Positions 26,501 through 34,348 of a DNA stretch of 53,706 nucleotides are shown here, piece by piece. How positions within the stretch are numbered: the first letter of the stretch is position 1; each line of letters begins with the position of its first letter. The notes below the pieces were generated by a model. It had not been told where the DNA came from. It was given only the letters and a program-made list of their open reading frames with translations, and ran no database searches. Position numbers and translations under genes: made by a program. The stretch is from JAADEM01 sp965371855. GTDB taxonomy: Bacteria; Bacteroidota; Bacteroidia; Bacteroidales; Marinilabiliaceae. The stretch spans positions 1 to 53,706 of the forward strand of contig CBDUZZ010000030.1 of NCBI GenBank assembly GCA_965371855.1, given 5' to 3'.

Positions 26501-26920
26501 CAGTCTCATCTTTTCAGGCAAAACAGAATAAAGAGAATGGAAATTGTTTGTTCCTCTTTCCCAAATTGCTATTCCATTATCTTTTGTTCCCACCCATATA
26601 TTTCCATCGGGAGTTTCGATAATCGATTGAATAAAATTACCGGAAATAGTTAAGGAATCTAATGGATCATGTTTATATTCCCGAAATTCATATCCATCGT
26701 AACGATTTAATCCATCCTTTGTACCTACCCATAAGAAACCACGGCTATCTTGAAAGATAGTTGTAATTCTGCTGTTAGAAATCCCTTCATTTATCGAAAG
26801 TTGTTTAATTCTAGGCACAACAGAACTCCCATAAACCGAATTATTCATTAATAATCCGATACATGCAAAAAACCACAAAAGGCTTAAATGAGTTCTTTTC
26901 CCCTTAAAAGATTCAAACAT
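23579..26920 (-). CDS. Two-component-type propeller sensor with SpoIIE/PP2C phosphatase output
   Basis: This 1113-residue protein begins with a signal or anchor segment (about 13-32). Residues about 40-700 hold some twelve beta-propeller repeats, each with a 'DxxGxLWVGT' type motif, forming two seven-bladed propellers as in hybrid two-component systems. A Y_Y_Y domain follows (about 715-780), then a transmembrane helix (about 788-810), a coiled coil (about 815-850), and a SpoIIE-like PP2C phosphatase domain (about 880-1110, with GDFYW, DCTGHGVPGAFMS and LFSDGYADQFGG). The usual histidine kinase output is replaced by a serine phosphatase. It should sense an external ligand and dephosphorylate a cytoplasmic target, perhaps an anti-anti-sigma protein not in this window. 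It converges with the hybrid sensor gene. Confidence 0.92.
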   Translation of the reverse strand: MFESFKGKRTHLSLLWFFACIGLLMNNSVYGSSVVPRIKQLSINEGISNSRITTIFQDSRGFLWVGTKDGLNRYDGYEFREYKHDPLDSLTISGNFIQSIIETPDGNIWVGTKDNGIAIWERGTNNFHSLYSVLPEKMRLSEIEILGMAENKGYVWVVTPNYLVKISNDLTDVTEYNHYNNIFKTGRYNSYPIVFRKDKEVWIGSKDGLIIFDLKKEVFSRFQINGMFLNDDISTLLFTNDSTVFVGCDYGLKRINLSTNDLSVIWAEDSQSGYVPVNCVSQNSNDELWLGTQRGIELYEYPFSSHTVFKNDKTGRGVLEDMQITSMLFDRSGILWVGTRNSGLVKMILSEPKFHSISADSNVPFSLNTYNFTAVIVDKDGELWLGTEKDGLYRIDKNRKSVRHYNVNRNLEYGFEDKVNCILEAEDGDLWLGTPYGIFKINKYTEIVREFDYAGSIEFANLLRHNRINDMLKDRLGDIWIATSFGLYKYNREKIVSFFEDSGNLEEASGLCSDVVNVLHEDKHGWMWIGTKKGVNYLKRAGERFYRIRNVQGEKLQLSDNDIISFGEGKDNLVWIGTRTGLSYYDKAKHKSGFFDNRKVLGQTMISNVLLDDYNRIWIGANKGIFFISSDGKVFTFTKVDGLPGYAYNTRSSYKLDNQLYFGGVQGLAFLNADSINDNMVIPNVVITGVDVLHKGKVINQYRGEVSEIEFKYKKNTIIKVDFAALEYTQPEHNWYKIKLENYDEEWREETQKNSVSFSNLSPGVYHLKILGANNDFVWNNNPHELIIRIIHPLWMTGFAYVFYILLGVFLVQLIINFSVRKYRIENKRLKEETDNKHRIEEQKETLTRINRRLTDSISYAKRIQEAIIPSEQIFSKLLPESFVYFAPKDIVSGDFYWIYENREKVFVTAIDCTGHGVPGAFMSIVGHGMLQNIVEIQGVECPAEVMNIMNEQVVGIFKKNSMGNMVDSTVSEVNDGMDMVFCVIDKRRMVMEFAGAYNPIYLIRDNEIITFKGDRFSIGHNTGRRFRKGVIQLLKEDVMYLFSDGYADQFGGPENKKFKYRRFRHLLLNIHKLPMPDQKAILHQKMEDWKNYYDISQEQIDDILIIGIKPLS

Positions 26921-27021
26921 TACATTCCATTCTAACTTTGCTAAAATACTAAAAATTGCTTTTAACCCGAAAAAATCATGACTTTTATAAGTTATAGGGC
27001 ATGACTATACAGATACGAAAA

Positions 27022-27046
27022 AGGCCGGTAAATGTTATACCGGCCT
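27022..27046 (-). terminator. Intrinsic terminator after citrate synthase gene
   Basis: A perfect 9-bp stem (AGGCCGGTA and its complement) with a 7-base loop is followed on the minus strand by TTTTT. It starts 22 bases after the gltA stop. On the plus strand it is followed by a further T-run (about 27052-27058), so it may work both ways. Confidence 0.8.
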
Positions 27047-27068
27047 CTCACTTTTTTTAAATTATTTT

Positions 27069-28379
27069 TTATTTCATTCCAGCTTTTTCTTTAAACCACT
27101 CAAGGTTTTGCGATTTTGGCCTTTCGAGAGGAAGACCATACAGCCTGTCCCATACTAATTGGGTTAAAACTCCAAGAGCCCTTGAAACACCAAACAGTAC
27201 GGTATAAATGTTAAACTCTGTTATTCCGGCACTAGTTAATAATGAACCTGAAATAGCATCAACATTAGGCCATGGATTTTTAATTTTTCCTATGCCACCC
27301 AAAATATCAGGAACAACATCATAAATATTACTTACAATTTCCATATATGGAGAATCAGGCAGGTGCTTCTTGGCAAACTCCAACTGAACAATAAATCGAG
27401 GATCTGTTTTACGCAATACTGCATGACCATATCCCGGTATAACCCGACCTTTAGCTAATGTTTGGAGGGCATACTCCTTTATTTGTTCTTTTGAAGGTAT
27501 TTCAACACCGATATCACGTTTCATTTTATTTATCCAGTGCATAACTTCCTGATTGGCCATTCCATGCAATGGTCCTGCAAGACCATTCATTCCGGCTGAG
27601 AAGCTATAGTAAGGATTTGAAAGAGCTGAACCTACAAGATGAGTCGCATGTGCCGAGACATTTCCGCCCTCATGATCAGAGTGAATAACCATATATAGCC
27701 TCATAAGATCTTTAGTAACCTCGTCATTAAATCCCATCATATGAGCAAGGTTTCCCGCCCAATCAAGAGAAGGATCAGGATCGATATGTTTACCTTTATG
27801 AAATACACGTCTGTATATATAAGCTGCAATAATGGGCAATCGACTAATAAGATCCATCACTCCTTCATAGGTGGGATCCCAGTAATCTTTTTTATCCATA
27901 CCGGTCAGATAGGCTTTTCTGAATTTTGATTCTGTTGACATTGCAAGAATTGCACTATTAAACTGAATCATCGGATGAGCATCCTTTGGCAATGCATTGA
28001 TTACATCAAAAACATGAGATGGAATACCCTCAGACCTAACAGCCCATTGTTCACTAATGTATTTTGCATCATCATCTGACGGCAACTGACCTGTAAGCAT
28101 TAAATAAAATAAACCTTCGGGCAAAGGTTCACCGTTAGCATGCATTTTAGGAAGCAATTGCTGCAGCTCAGGTATTAAATATCCCCTGAATCGTATTCCC
28201 TCTTCAGGGTCTAATTTTGATGTACATGTCAATAATGAAACAACACCTTTCATTCCGGTTAATATTTGTCCCATTGTTACTTCCTGAGTAACTATATCTC
28301 CATGCTCTTTAGCAAGTTGCTTTACTATATTTACATTTGGGAGACCTACTTCAATTAATTTTTGTTTTATATAATCCAT
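27069..28379 (-). CDS. gltA: Citrate synthase, mitochondrial-like type
   Basis: The 436-residue enzyme condenses oxaloacetate and acetyl-CoA to citrate, entering the TCA cycle. The active-site region HSDHEGGNVSAHATHLVG, the AGPLHGMANQEV stretch and PGYGHAVLRKTDPR are visible. These forms, and the overall design, are those of eukaryotic mitochondrial citrate synthase rather than the hexameric type II enzyme of E. coli. Such an enzyme is expected to be a dimer and not inhibited by NADH. It has its own terminator and lies 130 bases downstream of eno, behind the eno terminator. A 19-base inverted repeat lies 27-45 bases upstream of its start. Confidence 0.95.
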   Translation of the reverse strand: MDYIKQKLIEVGLPNVNIVKQLAKEHGDIVTQEVTMGQILTGMKGVVSLLTCTSKLDPEEGIRFRGYLIPELQQLLPKMHANGEPLPEGLFYLMLTGQLPSDDDAKYISEQWAVRSEGIPSHVFDVINALPKDAHPMIQFNSAILAMSTESKFRKAYLTGMDKKDYWDPTYEGVMDLISRLPIIAAYIYRRVFHKGKHIDPDPSLDWAGNLAHMMGFNDEVTKDLMRLYMVIHSDHEGGNVSAHATHLVGSALSNPYYSFSAGMNGLAGPLHGMANQEVMHWINKMKRDIGVEIPSKEQIKEYALQTLAKGRVIPGYGHAVLRKTDPRFIVQLEFAKKHLPDSPYMEIVSNIYDVVPDILGGIGKIKNPWPNVDAISGSLLTSAGITEFNIYTVLFGVSRALGVLTQLVWDRLYGLPLERPKSQNLEWFKEKAGMK

Positions 28380-28405
28380 AATTTAAACTTTAAGTTTGTT
28401 TAAAT

Positions 28406-28424
28406 ATACGAATTATTTTCGTAT
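28406..28424. promoter_or_regulatory. Inverted repeat upstream of gltA, possible operator
   Basis: ATACGAA-TTATT-TTCGTAT is a perfect 7-bp inverted repeat 27-45 bases before the gltA ATG. Its position and symmetry suit a repressor or activator site; the regulator is unknown. Confidence 0.35.
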
Positions 28425-28462
28425 TAACATATGTGAATTAGTTGTTAACTAAAAAAATAAAA

Positions 28463-28481
28463 GAGCAGGATAAGCCCGCCC
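28463..28481 (-). terminator. Intrinsic terminator after enolase gene
   Basis: A 7-bp stem with two G-U pairs (GGGCGGG with CCTGCTC on the minus strand, 5-base loop) is followed by TTTTATTTTTTT. It lies 28 bases past the eno stop. Confidence 0.75.
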
Positions 28482-28508
28482 TTTTAATTATATTTCAAAA
28501 AAGTTTTC

Positions 28509-29816
28509 TTACTTTTTTATTTCAACCTTAGCATAACCGTATACAGCTGCATCACCAAGTTCCTCTTCAATGCGTAATAACTGATTGTATTTAGCCATAC
28601 GGTCAGATCGGCTCAATGAACCAGTTTTAATCTGTCCACTATTTGTAGCTACAGCAATATCAGCTATTGTTGAATCTTCTGTTTCACCTGAACGGTGAGA
28701 AGTAACAGAGGTATACCCTGCACGGTGAGCCATCTCAATGGCATTCAAGGTTTCTGTTAATGTGCCAATCTGATTTACTTTTATCAAAATTGAATTTGCA
28801 GCACCTAACTCAATACCTTTTTTCAGATAATCAACATTAGTAACAAACAGATCATCACCAACCAACTGACACTTATCTCCAAGTTTCTCATTCAATAAAA
28901 CAAAGCCATCCCAGTCACTCTCATTCATACCGTCTTCGACAGAATCAATAGGATAATCTTCAACTAATTGAGCCAGGAAATCGACTTGCTGTTCTGCTGT
29001 TCGTTTTGCACCATCTTTACCTTCAAATTTCGTATAATCATAAACTCCATTAACATAAAACTCAGAAGCAGCGCAGTCAAGAGCAATTGAAACATCACCA
29101 CCATCTTCCTTACGTCCGGCTTTATATCCAGCATTCTCAATAGCTTTAATAATACTTTCCAAGGCATCTTCAGTACCATCAAGAGCAGGAGCGAAACCAC
29201 CTTCATCGCCAACAGCTGTACTCAAGTTACGATCATGAAGAACTTTTTTAAGTGAATGGAATACTTCAGCACCCATACGAAGAGCTTCTCTGAAACTTTT
29301 AGCTCCAACAGGCCGGATCATAAACTCCTGGAATGCGATAGGAGCATCAGAGTGTGAACCACCATTAATAATGTTCATCATAGGAACAGGTAGTGTTTTG
29401 GCATTAACTCCGCCAATATAGCGATACAACGGCAATCCGAGGTATTCAGCAGCAGCTTTAGCAACTGCAAGTGAAACACCCAGAATAGCATTAGCACCCA
29501 GTTTACTTTTTGTAGGAGTTCCGTCCATATCAAGCATCTTCTGGTCAATACCAACCTGATCCATTGTACTCAGGCCTATCAACTCAGGCCCGATAATATC
29601 ATTTACATTAGCAACAGCTTTAAGTACACCTTTACCTAAGTACCTTTTTTTATCACCATCCCTTAATTCAAGAGCCTCGTTTTCACCCGTAGATGCACCT
29701 GAAGGCACATCAGCACGACCAACAAAACCACTTTCCAGTGTAACCTCTACTTCAATAGTTGGGTTACCACGTGAATCTAAAATCTCACGTGCATGAACAT
29801 TTGCAATTTGTCCCAT
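28509..29816 (-). CDS. eno: Enolase
   Basis: This 435-residue enzyme interconverts 2-phosphoglycerate and phosphoenolpyruvate in glycolysis. HAREILDSRGNPTIEVEV near the N-terminus, the SHRSGETEDSTIADIAVA loop and the signature LIKVNQIGTLTETL are all present, with the Mg-binding Asp and Glu residues in DCAASEFY, SVEDGMNE and VGDDLF. Length is normal. It follows rplQ by 129 bases in the same direction and may be partly read from the ribosomal operon. Confidence 0.98.
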   Translation of the reverse strand: MGQIANVHAREILDSRGNPTIEVEVTLESGFVGRADVPSGASTGENEALELRDGDKKRYLGKGVLKAVANVNDIIGPELIGLSTMDQVGIDQKMLDMDGTPTKSKLGANAILGVSLAVAKAAAEYLGLPLYRYIGGVNAKTLPVPMMNIINGGSHSDAPIAFQEFMIRPVGAKSFREALRMGAEVFHSLKKVLHDRNLSTAVGDEGGFAPALDGTEDALESIIKAIENAGYKAGRKEDGGDVSIALDCAASEFYVNGVYDYTKFEGKDGAKRTAEQQVDFLAQLVEDYPIDSVEDGMNESDWDGFVLLNEKLGDKCQLVGDDLFVTNVDYLKKGIELGAANSILIKVNQIGTLTETLNAIEMAHRAGYTSVTSHRSGETEDSTIADIAVATNSGQIKTGSLSRSDRMAKYNQLLRIEEELGDAAVYGYAKVEIKK

Positions 29817-29945
29817 AATAATTCTATTTTAAGTGTTATTCTATTTTTCAAAAAAAAAGGATACAACCCTATGGCAATATCCCCTCTACATCATGTAGTA
29901 AATAACAGGAAACGCCAGTTGGTATCTCCCCCTATTATATTCGAC

Positions 29946-30593
29946 TTACTCCTTAGAATCAGTCTTTGTTTCATCCTCAGCAGGTACATCTTTAACTGTA
30001 TTATCTGCAGGTGTTTCTGCAGATACATCTGCAGCAGTTTCAACTTTTTTCTCAGGTGGAGGAGCTTCTTCAACAGCAGTTTTTGTTTCAGCAGTAGATT
30101 CTGCAACAGCAGCTTTTGTTGCAGTAGCAGCGGCAACAGCTTCAACAGGCTTCTTTCGACGCCCTCTTCTTGTTGTCTTTTTCTTAGCTTCCTCAGATTT
30201 AGATGAACTTAGCATATTTTCGTTGTAATCAACCAGCTCGATATAACACATATCTGCATTATCACCAAGTCTGTTTCCCAACTTCAGAATACGAGTATAT
30301 CCTCCCGGTCTGTCAGCAACTTTTTCGGCTATTTCTGTAAATAACTCTTTAACAGCTTCCTTATTTTGAAGATAACTAAATACGACACGTTGCGCGTGAG
30401 TTTTCTCTCCTACTGTGCCCAAACCTTTAGTTTTTGTAATTAACGGTTCAAGGTAAACACGTAGTGCTTTAGCTTTTGCAACAGTAGTTTTTATACGCTT
30501 ATGCACCAACAATGAACTTGCCATATTGGCAAGCATAGCCTTACGGTGTGAAACAGTTCTTCCTAAATGATTAAATTTCTTTCTATGTCTCAT
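29946..30593 (-). CDS. rplQ: 50S ribosomal protein L17 with long C-terminal tail
   Basis: Residues 1-125 are a normal L17 (MRHRKKFNHLGRT start, RKAMLANMASSLL, GYTRILKLGNR). Residues about 135-215 are a low-complexity tail, first Lys/Arg-rich (KKKTTRRGRRKKP), then Ala/Glu/Thr-rich and acidic. L17 lies near the peptide exit tunnel. Tails of varying length are known in Bacteroidota, but this one is long. It is the last ribosomal gene of the minus-strand locus, 5 bases after rpoA. Confidence 0.96.
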   Translation of the reverse strand: MRHRKKFNHLGRTVSHRKAMLANMASSLLVHKRIKTTVAKAKALRVYLEPLITKTKGLGTVGEKTHAQRVVFSYLQNKEAVKELFTEIAEKVADRPGGYTRILKLGNRLGDNADMCYIELVDYNENMLSSSKSEEAKKKTTRRGRRKKPVEAVAAATATKAAVAESTAETKTAVEEAPPPEKKVETAADVSAETPADNTVKDVPAEDETKTDSKE

Positions 30594-30598
30594 CTCTA

Positions 30599-31591
30599 TT
30601 ATTCCTTATCAAGTTTATACTTAGAAGTATCCATACCGAAAGTAAGCCCCATTCCTTCTAATAAATCATCCAATTCAGTAAGTGATTTCTTACCGAAATT
30701 ACGGAATTTAAGAAGATCATTACGATTGTATGTAACTAATTCTCCCAAAGAATCTACATCTGCAGCTTTCAAGCAGTTCAATGCTCTAACAGAAAGATCC
30801 ATATCAACCAACTTAGTTTTCAGTACCTGACGCATGTGAAGAACCTCTTCATCAAACTCTTCATTACCAAATTTATCTTCAGAATCTAATGTAATCTTCT
30901 CATCAGAAAATAACATGAAGTGATAAATCAATATTTTAGCTGATTCCTTTAAAGCTTCTTTTGGATGAATAGATCCGTCAGTAGTAATTTCAAATAACAA
31001 CTTTTCGTAATCAGTTTTCTGTTCTACTCTGAAGTTCTCAATTGAATATTTCACATTTATTACCGGAGTAAAAATAGAATCAATAGCAATTACACCAAAC
31101 TCGGATTCTTCTATTCTATTCTCTTCAGATGGAACATAACCACGACCTTTATTAATTGTTAAAGACACTTGAAGGTCCACTTCAGGATTCATTCTGGCAA
31201 TAACCAATTCAGGGTTTAATACCTCAAACCCACTCATGAATTGGTTTAAGTCACCTGCAGTAAACATCTCGCGTCCTGAAATATTAACTGAAACCTTTTC
31301 ATCTTCAACATCTTCAACAATACGTTTGAAACGTACTTGTTTCAAGTTTAGTATGATATTTGTAACATCATCAATTACACCAGGAATTGTAGAGAACTCA
31401 TGATCAACTCCATCAAATTTCACAGTAGTAATTGCATACCCTTCAAGTGAGGATAACAAAATCCTTCTTAAGGCATTTCCAACGGTAATACCATATCCTG
31501 GTTCCAGCGGACGAAATTCAAAACGGCCGAATTTATCGTCGGCTTCAAGCATGATAACTTTTTCGGGTTTTTGAAATGCTAATATTGCCAT
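30599..31591 (-). CDS. rpoA: RNA polymerase alpha subunit
   Basis: The 330-residue subunit has an N-terminal assembly domain (GNALRRILLSSLEGYA near 39-53) and a C-terminal domain (about 255-318, VRALNCLKAADVDSLGEL, then LLKFRNFGKKSLTEL) that binds UP-element DNA and activators. It nucleates RNA polymerase assembly. It is placed between rpsD and rplQ, the standard order of the alpha operon. Confidence 0.98.
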   Translation of the reverse strand: MAILAFQKPEKVIMLEADDKFGRFEFRPLEPGYGITVGNALRRILLSSLEGYAITTVKFDGVDHEFSTIPGVIDDVTNIILNLKQVRFKRIVEDVEDEKVSVNISGREMFTAGDLNQFMSGFEVLNPELVIARMNPEVDLQVSLTINKGRGYVPSEENRIEESEFGVIAIDSIFTPVINVKYSIENFRVEQKTDYEKLLFEITTDGSIHPKEALKESAKILIYHFMLFSDEKITLDSEDKFGNEEFDEEVLHMRQVLKTKLVDMDLSVRALNCLKAADVDSLGELVTYNRNDLLKFRNFGKKSLTELDDLLEGMGLTFGMDTSKYKLDKE

Positions 31592-31600
31592 AAAAATAGA

Positions 31601-32206
31601 TTATTTAGAATACAATTCAACGATTAATTGTTCTTTGATATTTTCAGGAATATCAGACCTCTCAGGTACATTCATGAATTTTCCGGTATAAGAATCTTTA
31701 TCCCATTCTAACCATGTAAATTGATGAACACTACTATTAGCCAACGAATCAGCAATCGCCTCCAGAGATTTAGATTTTTCTCTTACACCAATTAACTGGC
31801 CGGGCTTAATCTGATATGAGGGTATATTTACAATCTGTCCACCAACAATAATATGTCGATGCGACACCAGTTGTCGTGCACCAGCCCTTGTTGGAGCAAT
31901 CCCTAAACGGTAAACAACATTATCTAATCTTGACTCTAAAAGGCCAAGCAACACTTCACCTGTAATACCTTTATGACGAGAAGCTTTTTTAAATAAGTTA
32001 CTAAATTGCTTTTCCAATATACCATAAGTATATTTGGCTTTTTGCTTTTCTTTTAACTGAACACCGTATTCACTTGTTTTTCTTCTACGGTTATTCCCAT
32101 GTTGTCCTGGAGGATAATTTTTTCTTTCGAAATTTTTATCAGGACCATAAATTGCTTCTCCGAATTTTCGGGCAATTTTTGATTTTGGACCAATATATCT
32201 AGCCAT
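31601..32206 (-). CDS. rpsD: 30S ribosomal protein S4
   Basis: The 201-residue primary binder of 16S rRNA has the S4 RNA-binding fold at about 93-155 (SRLDNVVYRLG, ARQLVSHRHIIVGG). The N-terminus starts MARYIGPKSKIARKFGE and lacks the cysteine cluster seen in zinc-binding S4. The 141-base gap to rpsK upstream is the largest inside the alpha part of the locus and shows no gene. Confidence 0.97.
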   Translation of the reverse strand: MARYIGPKSKIARKFGEAIYGPDKNFERKNYPPGQHGNNRRRKTSEYGVQLKEKQKAKYTYGILEKQFSNLFKKASRHKGITGEVLLGLLESRLDNVVYRLGIAPTRAGARQLVSHRHIIVGGQIVNIPSYQIKPGQLIGVREKSKSLEAIADSLANSSVHQFTWLEWDKDSYTGKFMNVPERSDIPENIKEQLIVELYSK

Positions 32207-32347
32207 TCTTCTAAATTTTAAATTTTATTTTTTTTATTTTAAACGATGAATATGGAAGCCGTAAGATTAAAGAATGAAATTTAATTATCAAATAACCAAT
32301 CATGATTCAAAATTTAAAACCAAAAACTTATGGTTAACAACTAGTGA

Positions 32348-32737
32348 TTAAACTCTTCTTCTTTTAGGCGGACGACACCCATTATGTGGCAATGGAGTAA
32401 CATCTACAATTTCTGCAACTTCAATACCATTAGCATGAAGGGTACGCATTGCTGATTCACGACCATTACCAGGTCCTTTAACATACACTTTTACTTTGCG
32501 CAACCCAAGGTCATAAGCAACTTTTGAACAATCTGTTGCTGCCATCTGAGCAGCATAAGGAGTGTTTTTCTTTGACCCTCTAAATCCCATCTTTCCTGCA
32601 CTAGACCAAGATATCACCTGTCCGTTGGAATTTGTAAGTGTAACAATAATGTTGTTAAAAGAGCTATGGATATGAGCCTGTCCCTGTGCCTCTACTTTTA
32701 CTACTCTTTTTTTATGAGATCCCGACTTTTTTGACAT
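32348..32737 (-). CDS. rpsK: 30S ribosomal protein S11
   Basis: The 129-residue protein shows the S11 features AHIHSSFNNIIVTLT, GSKKNTPYAAQ, VKGPGNGRESAMR and the C-terminal TPLPHNGCRPPKRRRV. It forms part of the platform near the mRNA exit in the 30S subunit. It is 10 bases after rpsM. Confidence 0.98.
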   Translation of the reverse strand: MSKKSGSHKKRVVKVEAQGQAHIHSSFNNIIVTLTNSNGQVISWSSAGKMGFRGSKKNTPYAAQMAATDCSKVAYDLGLRKVKVYVKGPGNGRESAMRTLHANGIEVAEIVDVTPLPHNGCRPPKRRRV

Positions 32738-32747
32738 AGTTCATTTA

Positions 32748-33125
32748 TTATTTAGTTGCTTTCTTTTTATTTGCAACGGTTTTTCTTTTTCCTTTTCTTG
32801 TTCTGGCATTATTTTTAGTTGATTGCCCACGTAAAGGTAAACCAATACGGTGACGTATGCCACGGTAACAACCGATATCCATTAACCGCTTAATGTTAAG
32901 TTGAACCTCTGAGCGCAATTCACCTTCTATTTTGTAGTTGTTTGATATCATCTCACGAATAGCGGTAATTTCTTTATCGTTCCAGTCACTAACCTTAACA
33001 TTTCGGTCAATACCGGCTTCCAGAAGAATCTTATTTGCTCTGCTTCTTCCTACACCAAAAATGTATGTTAAAGCAATTTCTCCTCGCTTATTTGAAGGAA
33101 TATCTACTCCAGCAATTCTAGCCAT
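32748..33125 (-). CDS. rpsM: 30S ribosomal protein S13
   Basis: This 125-residue head protein contacts the P-site tRNA and the 50S subunit. MARIAGVDIPSNKRGEIALTY, the GVGRSRANKIL motif and the basic tail RGQSTKNNARTRKGKRK are diagnostic. It follows rpmJ by 15 bases. Confidence 0.98.
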   Translation of the reverse strand: MARIAGVDIPSNKRGEIALTYIFGVGRSRANKILLEAGIDRNVKVSDWNDKEITAIREMISNNYKIEGELRSEVQLNIKRLMDIGCYRGIRHRIGLPLRGQSTKNNARTRKGKRKTVANKKKATK

Positions 33126-33140
33126 AATATTATTGTTTTA

Positions 33141-33257
33141 TTATCCTTGACGTTGTTTAAACTTTGGATTCTTTTTATTTATAACGTATAAGCGTCCTTT
33201 ACGCTTTACAATTTTACAATCTTCGCTACGCTTTTTTATTGATGCTCTTACTTTCAT
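33141..33257 (-). CDS. rpmJ: 50S ribosomal protein L36, zinc-free form
   Basis: A 38-codon gene is read on the minus strand from ATG at 33257 to TAA at 33141. It starts MKVRASIKKRSEDCK and ends NPKFKQRQG, unmistakably L36. Of the usual Cys-Cys-Cys-His zinc ligands only the second Cys (C14) remains. The others are Ser, Asn and a Lys/Phe pair, so this is a zinc-independent form that keeps working when zinc is scarce. It sits between infA and rpsM as expected. Confidence 0.95.
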   Translation of the reverse strand: MKVRASIKKRSEDCKIVKRKGRLYVINKKNPKFKQRQG

Positions 33258-33310
33258 AACTTTTAGTTTATCAAGTTATCACTTGCAACTTTTTACTTTT
33301 AACTATCTAC

Positions 33311-33529
33311 TTATTTGTATCGGTATGTTATTCTTCCTTTAGACAAATCATAAGGTGACATTTCTACCTTTACACGATCTCCAGGTAATATCCGTATGTA
33401 GTGCATACGCATTTTACCGCTGATGTGTGCAGTTATGACATGTCCGTTTTCCAACTCAACGCGAAACATTGCGTTTGACAGTGCTTCAATGATTGTTCCG
33501 TCTTGTTCTATTGAGGGCTGCTTAGCCAT
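33311..33529 (-). CDS. infA: Translation initiation factor IF-1
   Basis: The 72-residue OB-fold protein (MAKQPSIEQDGTIIEAL, FRVELENGHVITAHISGKMR, GRITYRYK) occupies the A site of the 30S subunit during initiation. It has normal length. It follows map by 12 bases. Confidence 0.98.
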   Translation of the reverse strand: MAKQPSIEQDGTIIEALSNAMFRVELENGHVITAHISGKMRMHYIRILPGDRVKVEMSPYDLSKGRITYRYK

Positions 33530-33541
33530 AATTATGCCTTT

Positions 33542-34327
33542 TTATTTTTCAGACTGCAAAGATAATACTTCTTCTACAAATTTAAAACTGGAAAGTATAT
33601 CTGCCTTATCTTTTTTTACAGTAATTGTATGTTCAAAGTGAGCAGAAACCTTTTTATCAACAGTTCTGATGGTCCAGCCATCTTTCTCCTGAAGTATATG
33701 TCTTCTTCCCATATTAATCATTGGCTCAATGGCTATAACCATTCCACTTTTCAATTTCACTCCGTTTCCTCTCTTTCCATAATTTGGAACTTCAGGAGCT
33801 TCGTGTAGATTTTTGCCTATCCCATGACCAACCATCTCTCTAACTACAGAATAACCCTTTGATTCAACATGATTTTGAATAGCAAATCCAATATCACCAA
33901 GTCTTTTACCTTCAATAGCATTTTCAATGCCCTTGTATAAAGACTCTTTTGTAGCATCTAACAATGCCTTAATCTCAGACTTTACCTCTCCTACACAAAA
34001 AGTATATGCCGAATCTCCAAAGTAACCATTAAGTAAAGCACCGCAATCAACCGACACAACTTCACCTTCATTTAATGGTTTTTTGTTTGGAATACCATGC
34101 ACTACCTGTTCGTTAACAGAAGTACACAAGGTGTTAGGAAAACCGTTATAGTTTAAAAAGCCCGGAACACCATTGTTATCCCTTATAAAAGTTTCTGCAA
34201 TTTCATCAAGTTCTAACGTAGAAACTCCCGGCCTAATATATTTAGCCACTTCACCAAGAGTACGTGCAACCAAAAGATTGCTCTCCCTCATCAATTCAAT
34301 TTCTTCGTCAGTCTTTAAATAAATCAT
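33542..34327 (-). CDS. map: Methionine aminopeptidase, type I
   Basis: The 261-residue metalloprotease removes N-terminal Met from new proteins. The five metal ligands can be placed: D94 and D105 (VDCGALLNGYFGDSA), H168 (MVGHGIG), E201 (IAIEPMI) and E232 (AHFEHTI). There is no N-terminal zinc-finger extension and no type II insertion. It lies between secY and infA, as is common in the spc operons of Bacteroidota. Confidence 0.97.
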   Translation of the reverse strand: MIYLKTDEEIELMRESNLLVARTLGEVAKYIRPGVSTLELDEIAETFIRDNNGVPGFLNYNGFPNTLCTSVNEQVVHGIPNKKPLNEGEVVSVDCGALLNGYFGDSAYTFCVGEVKSEIKALLDATKESLYKGIENAIEGKRLGDIGFAIQNHVESKGYSVVREMVGHGIGKNLHEAPEVPNYGKRGNGVKLKSGMVIAIEPMINMGRRHILQEKDGWTIRTVDKKVSAHFEHTITVKKDKADILSSFKFVEEVLSLQSEK

Positions 34328-34348
34328 TATAATCTCAATACAACGATA

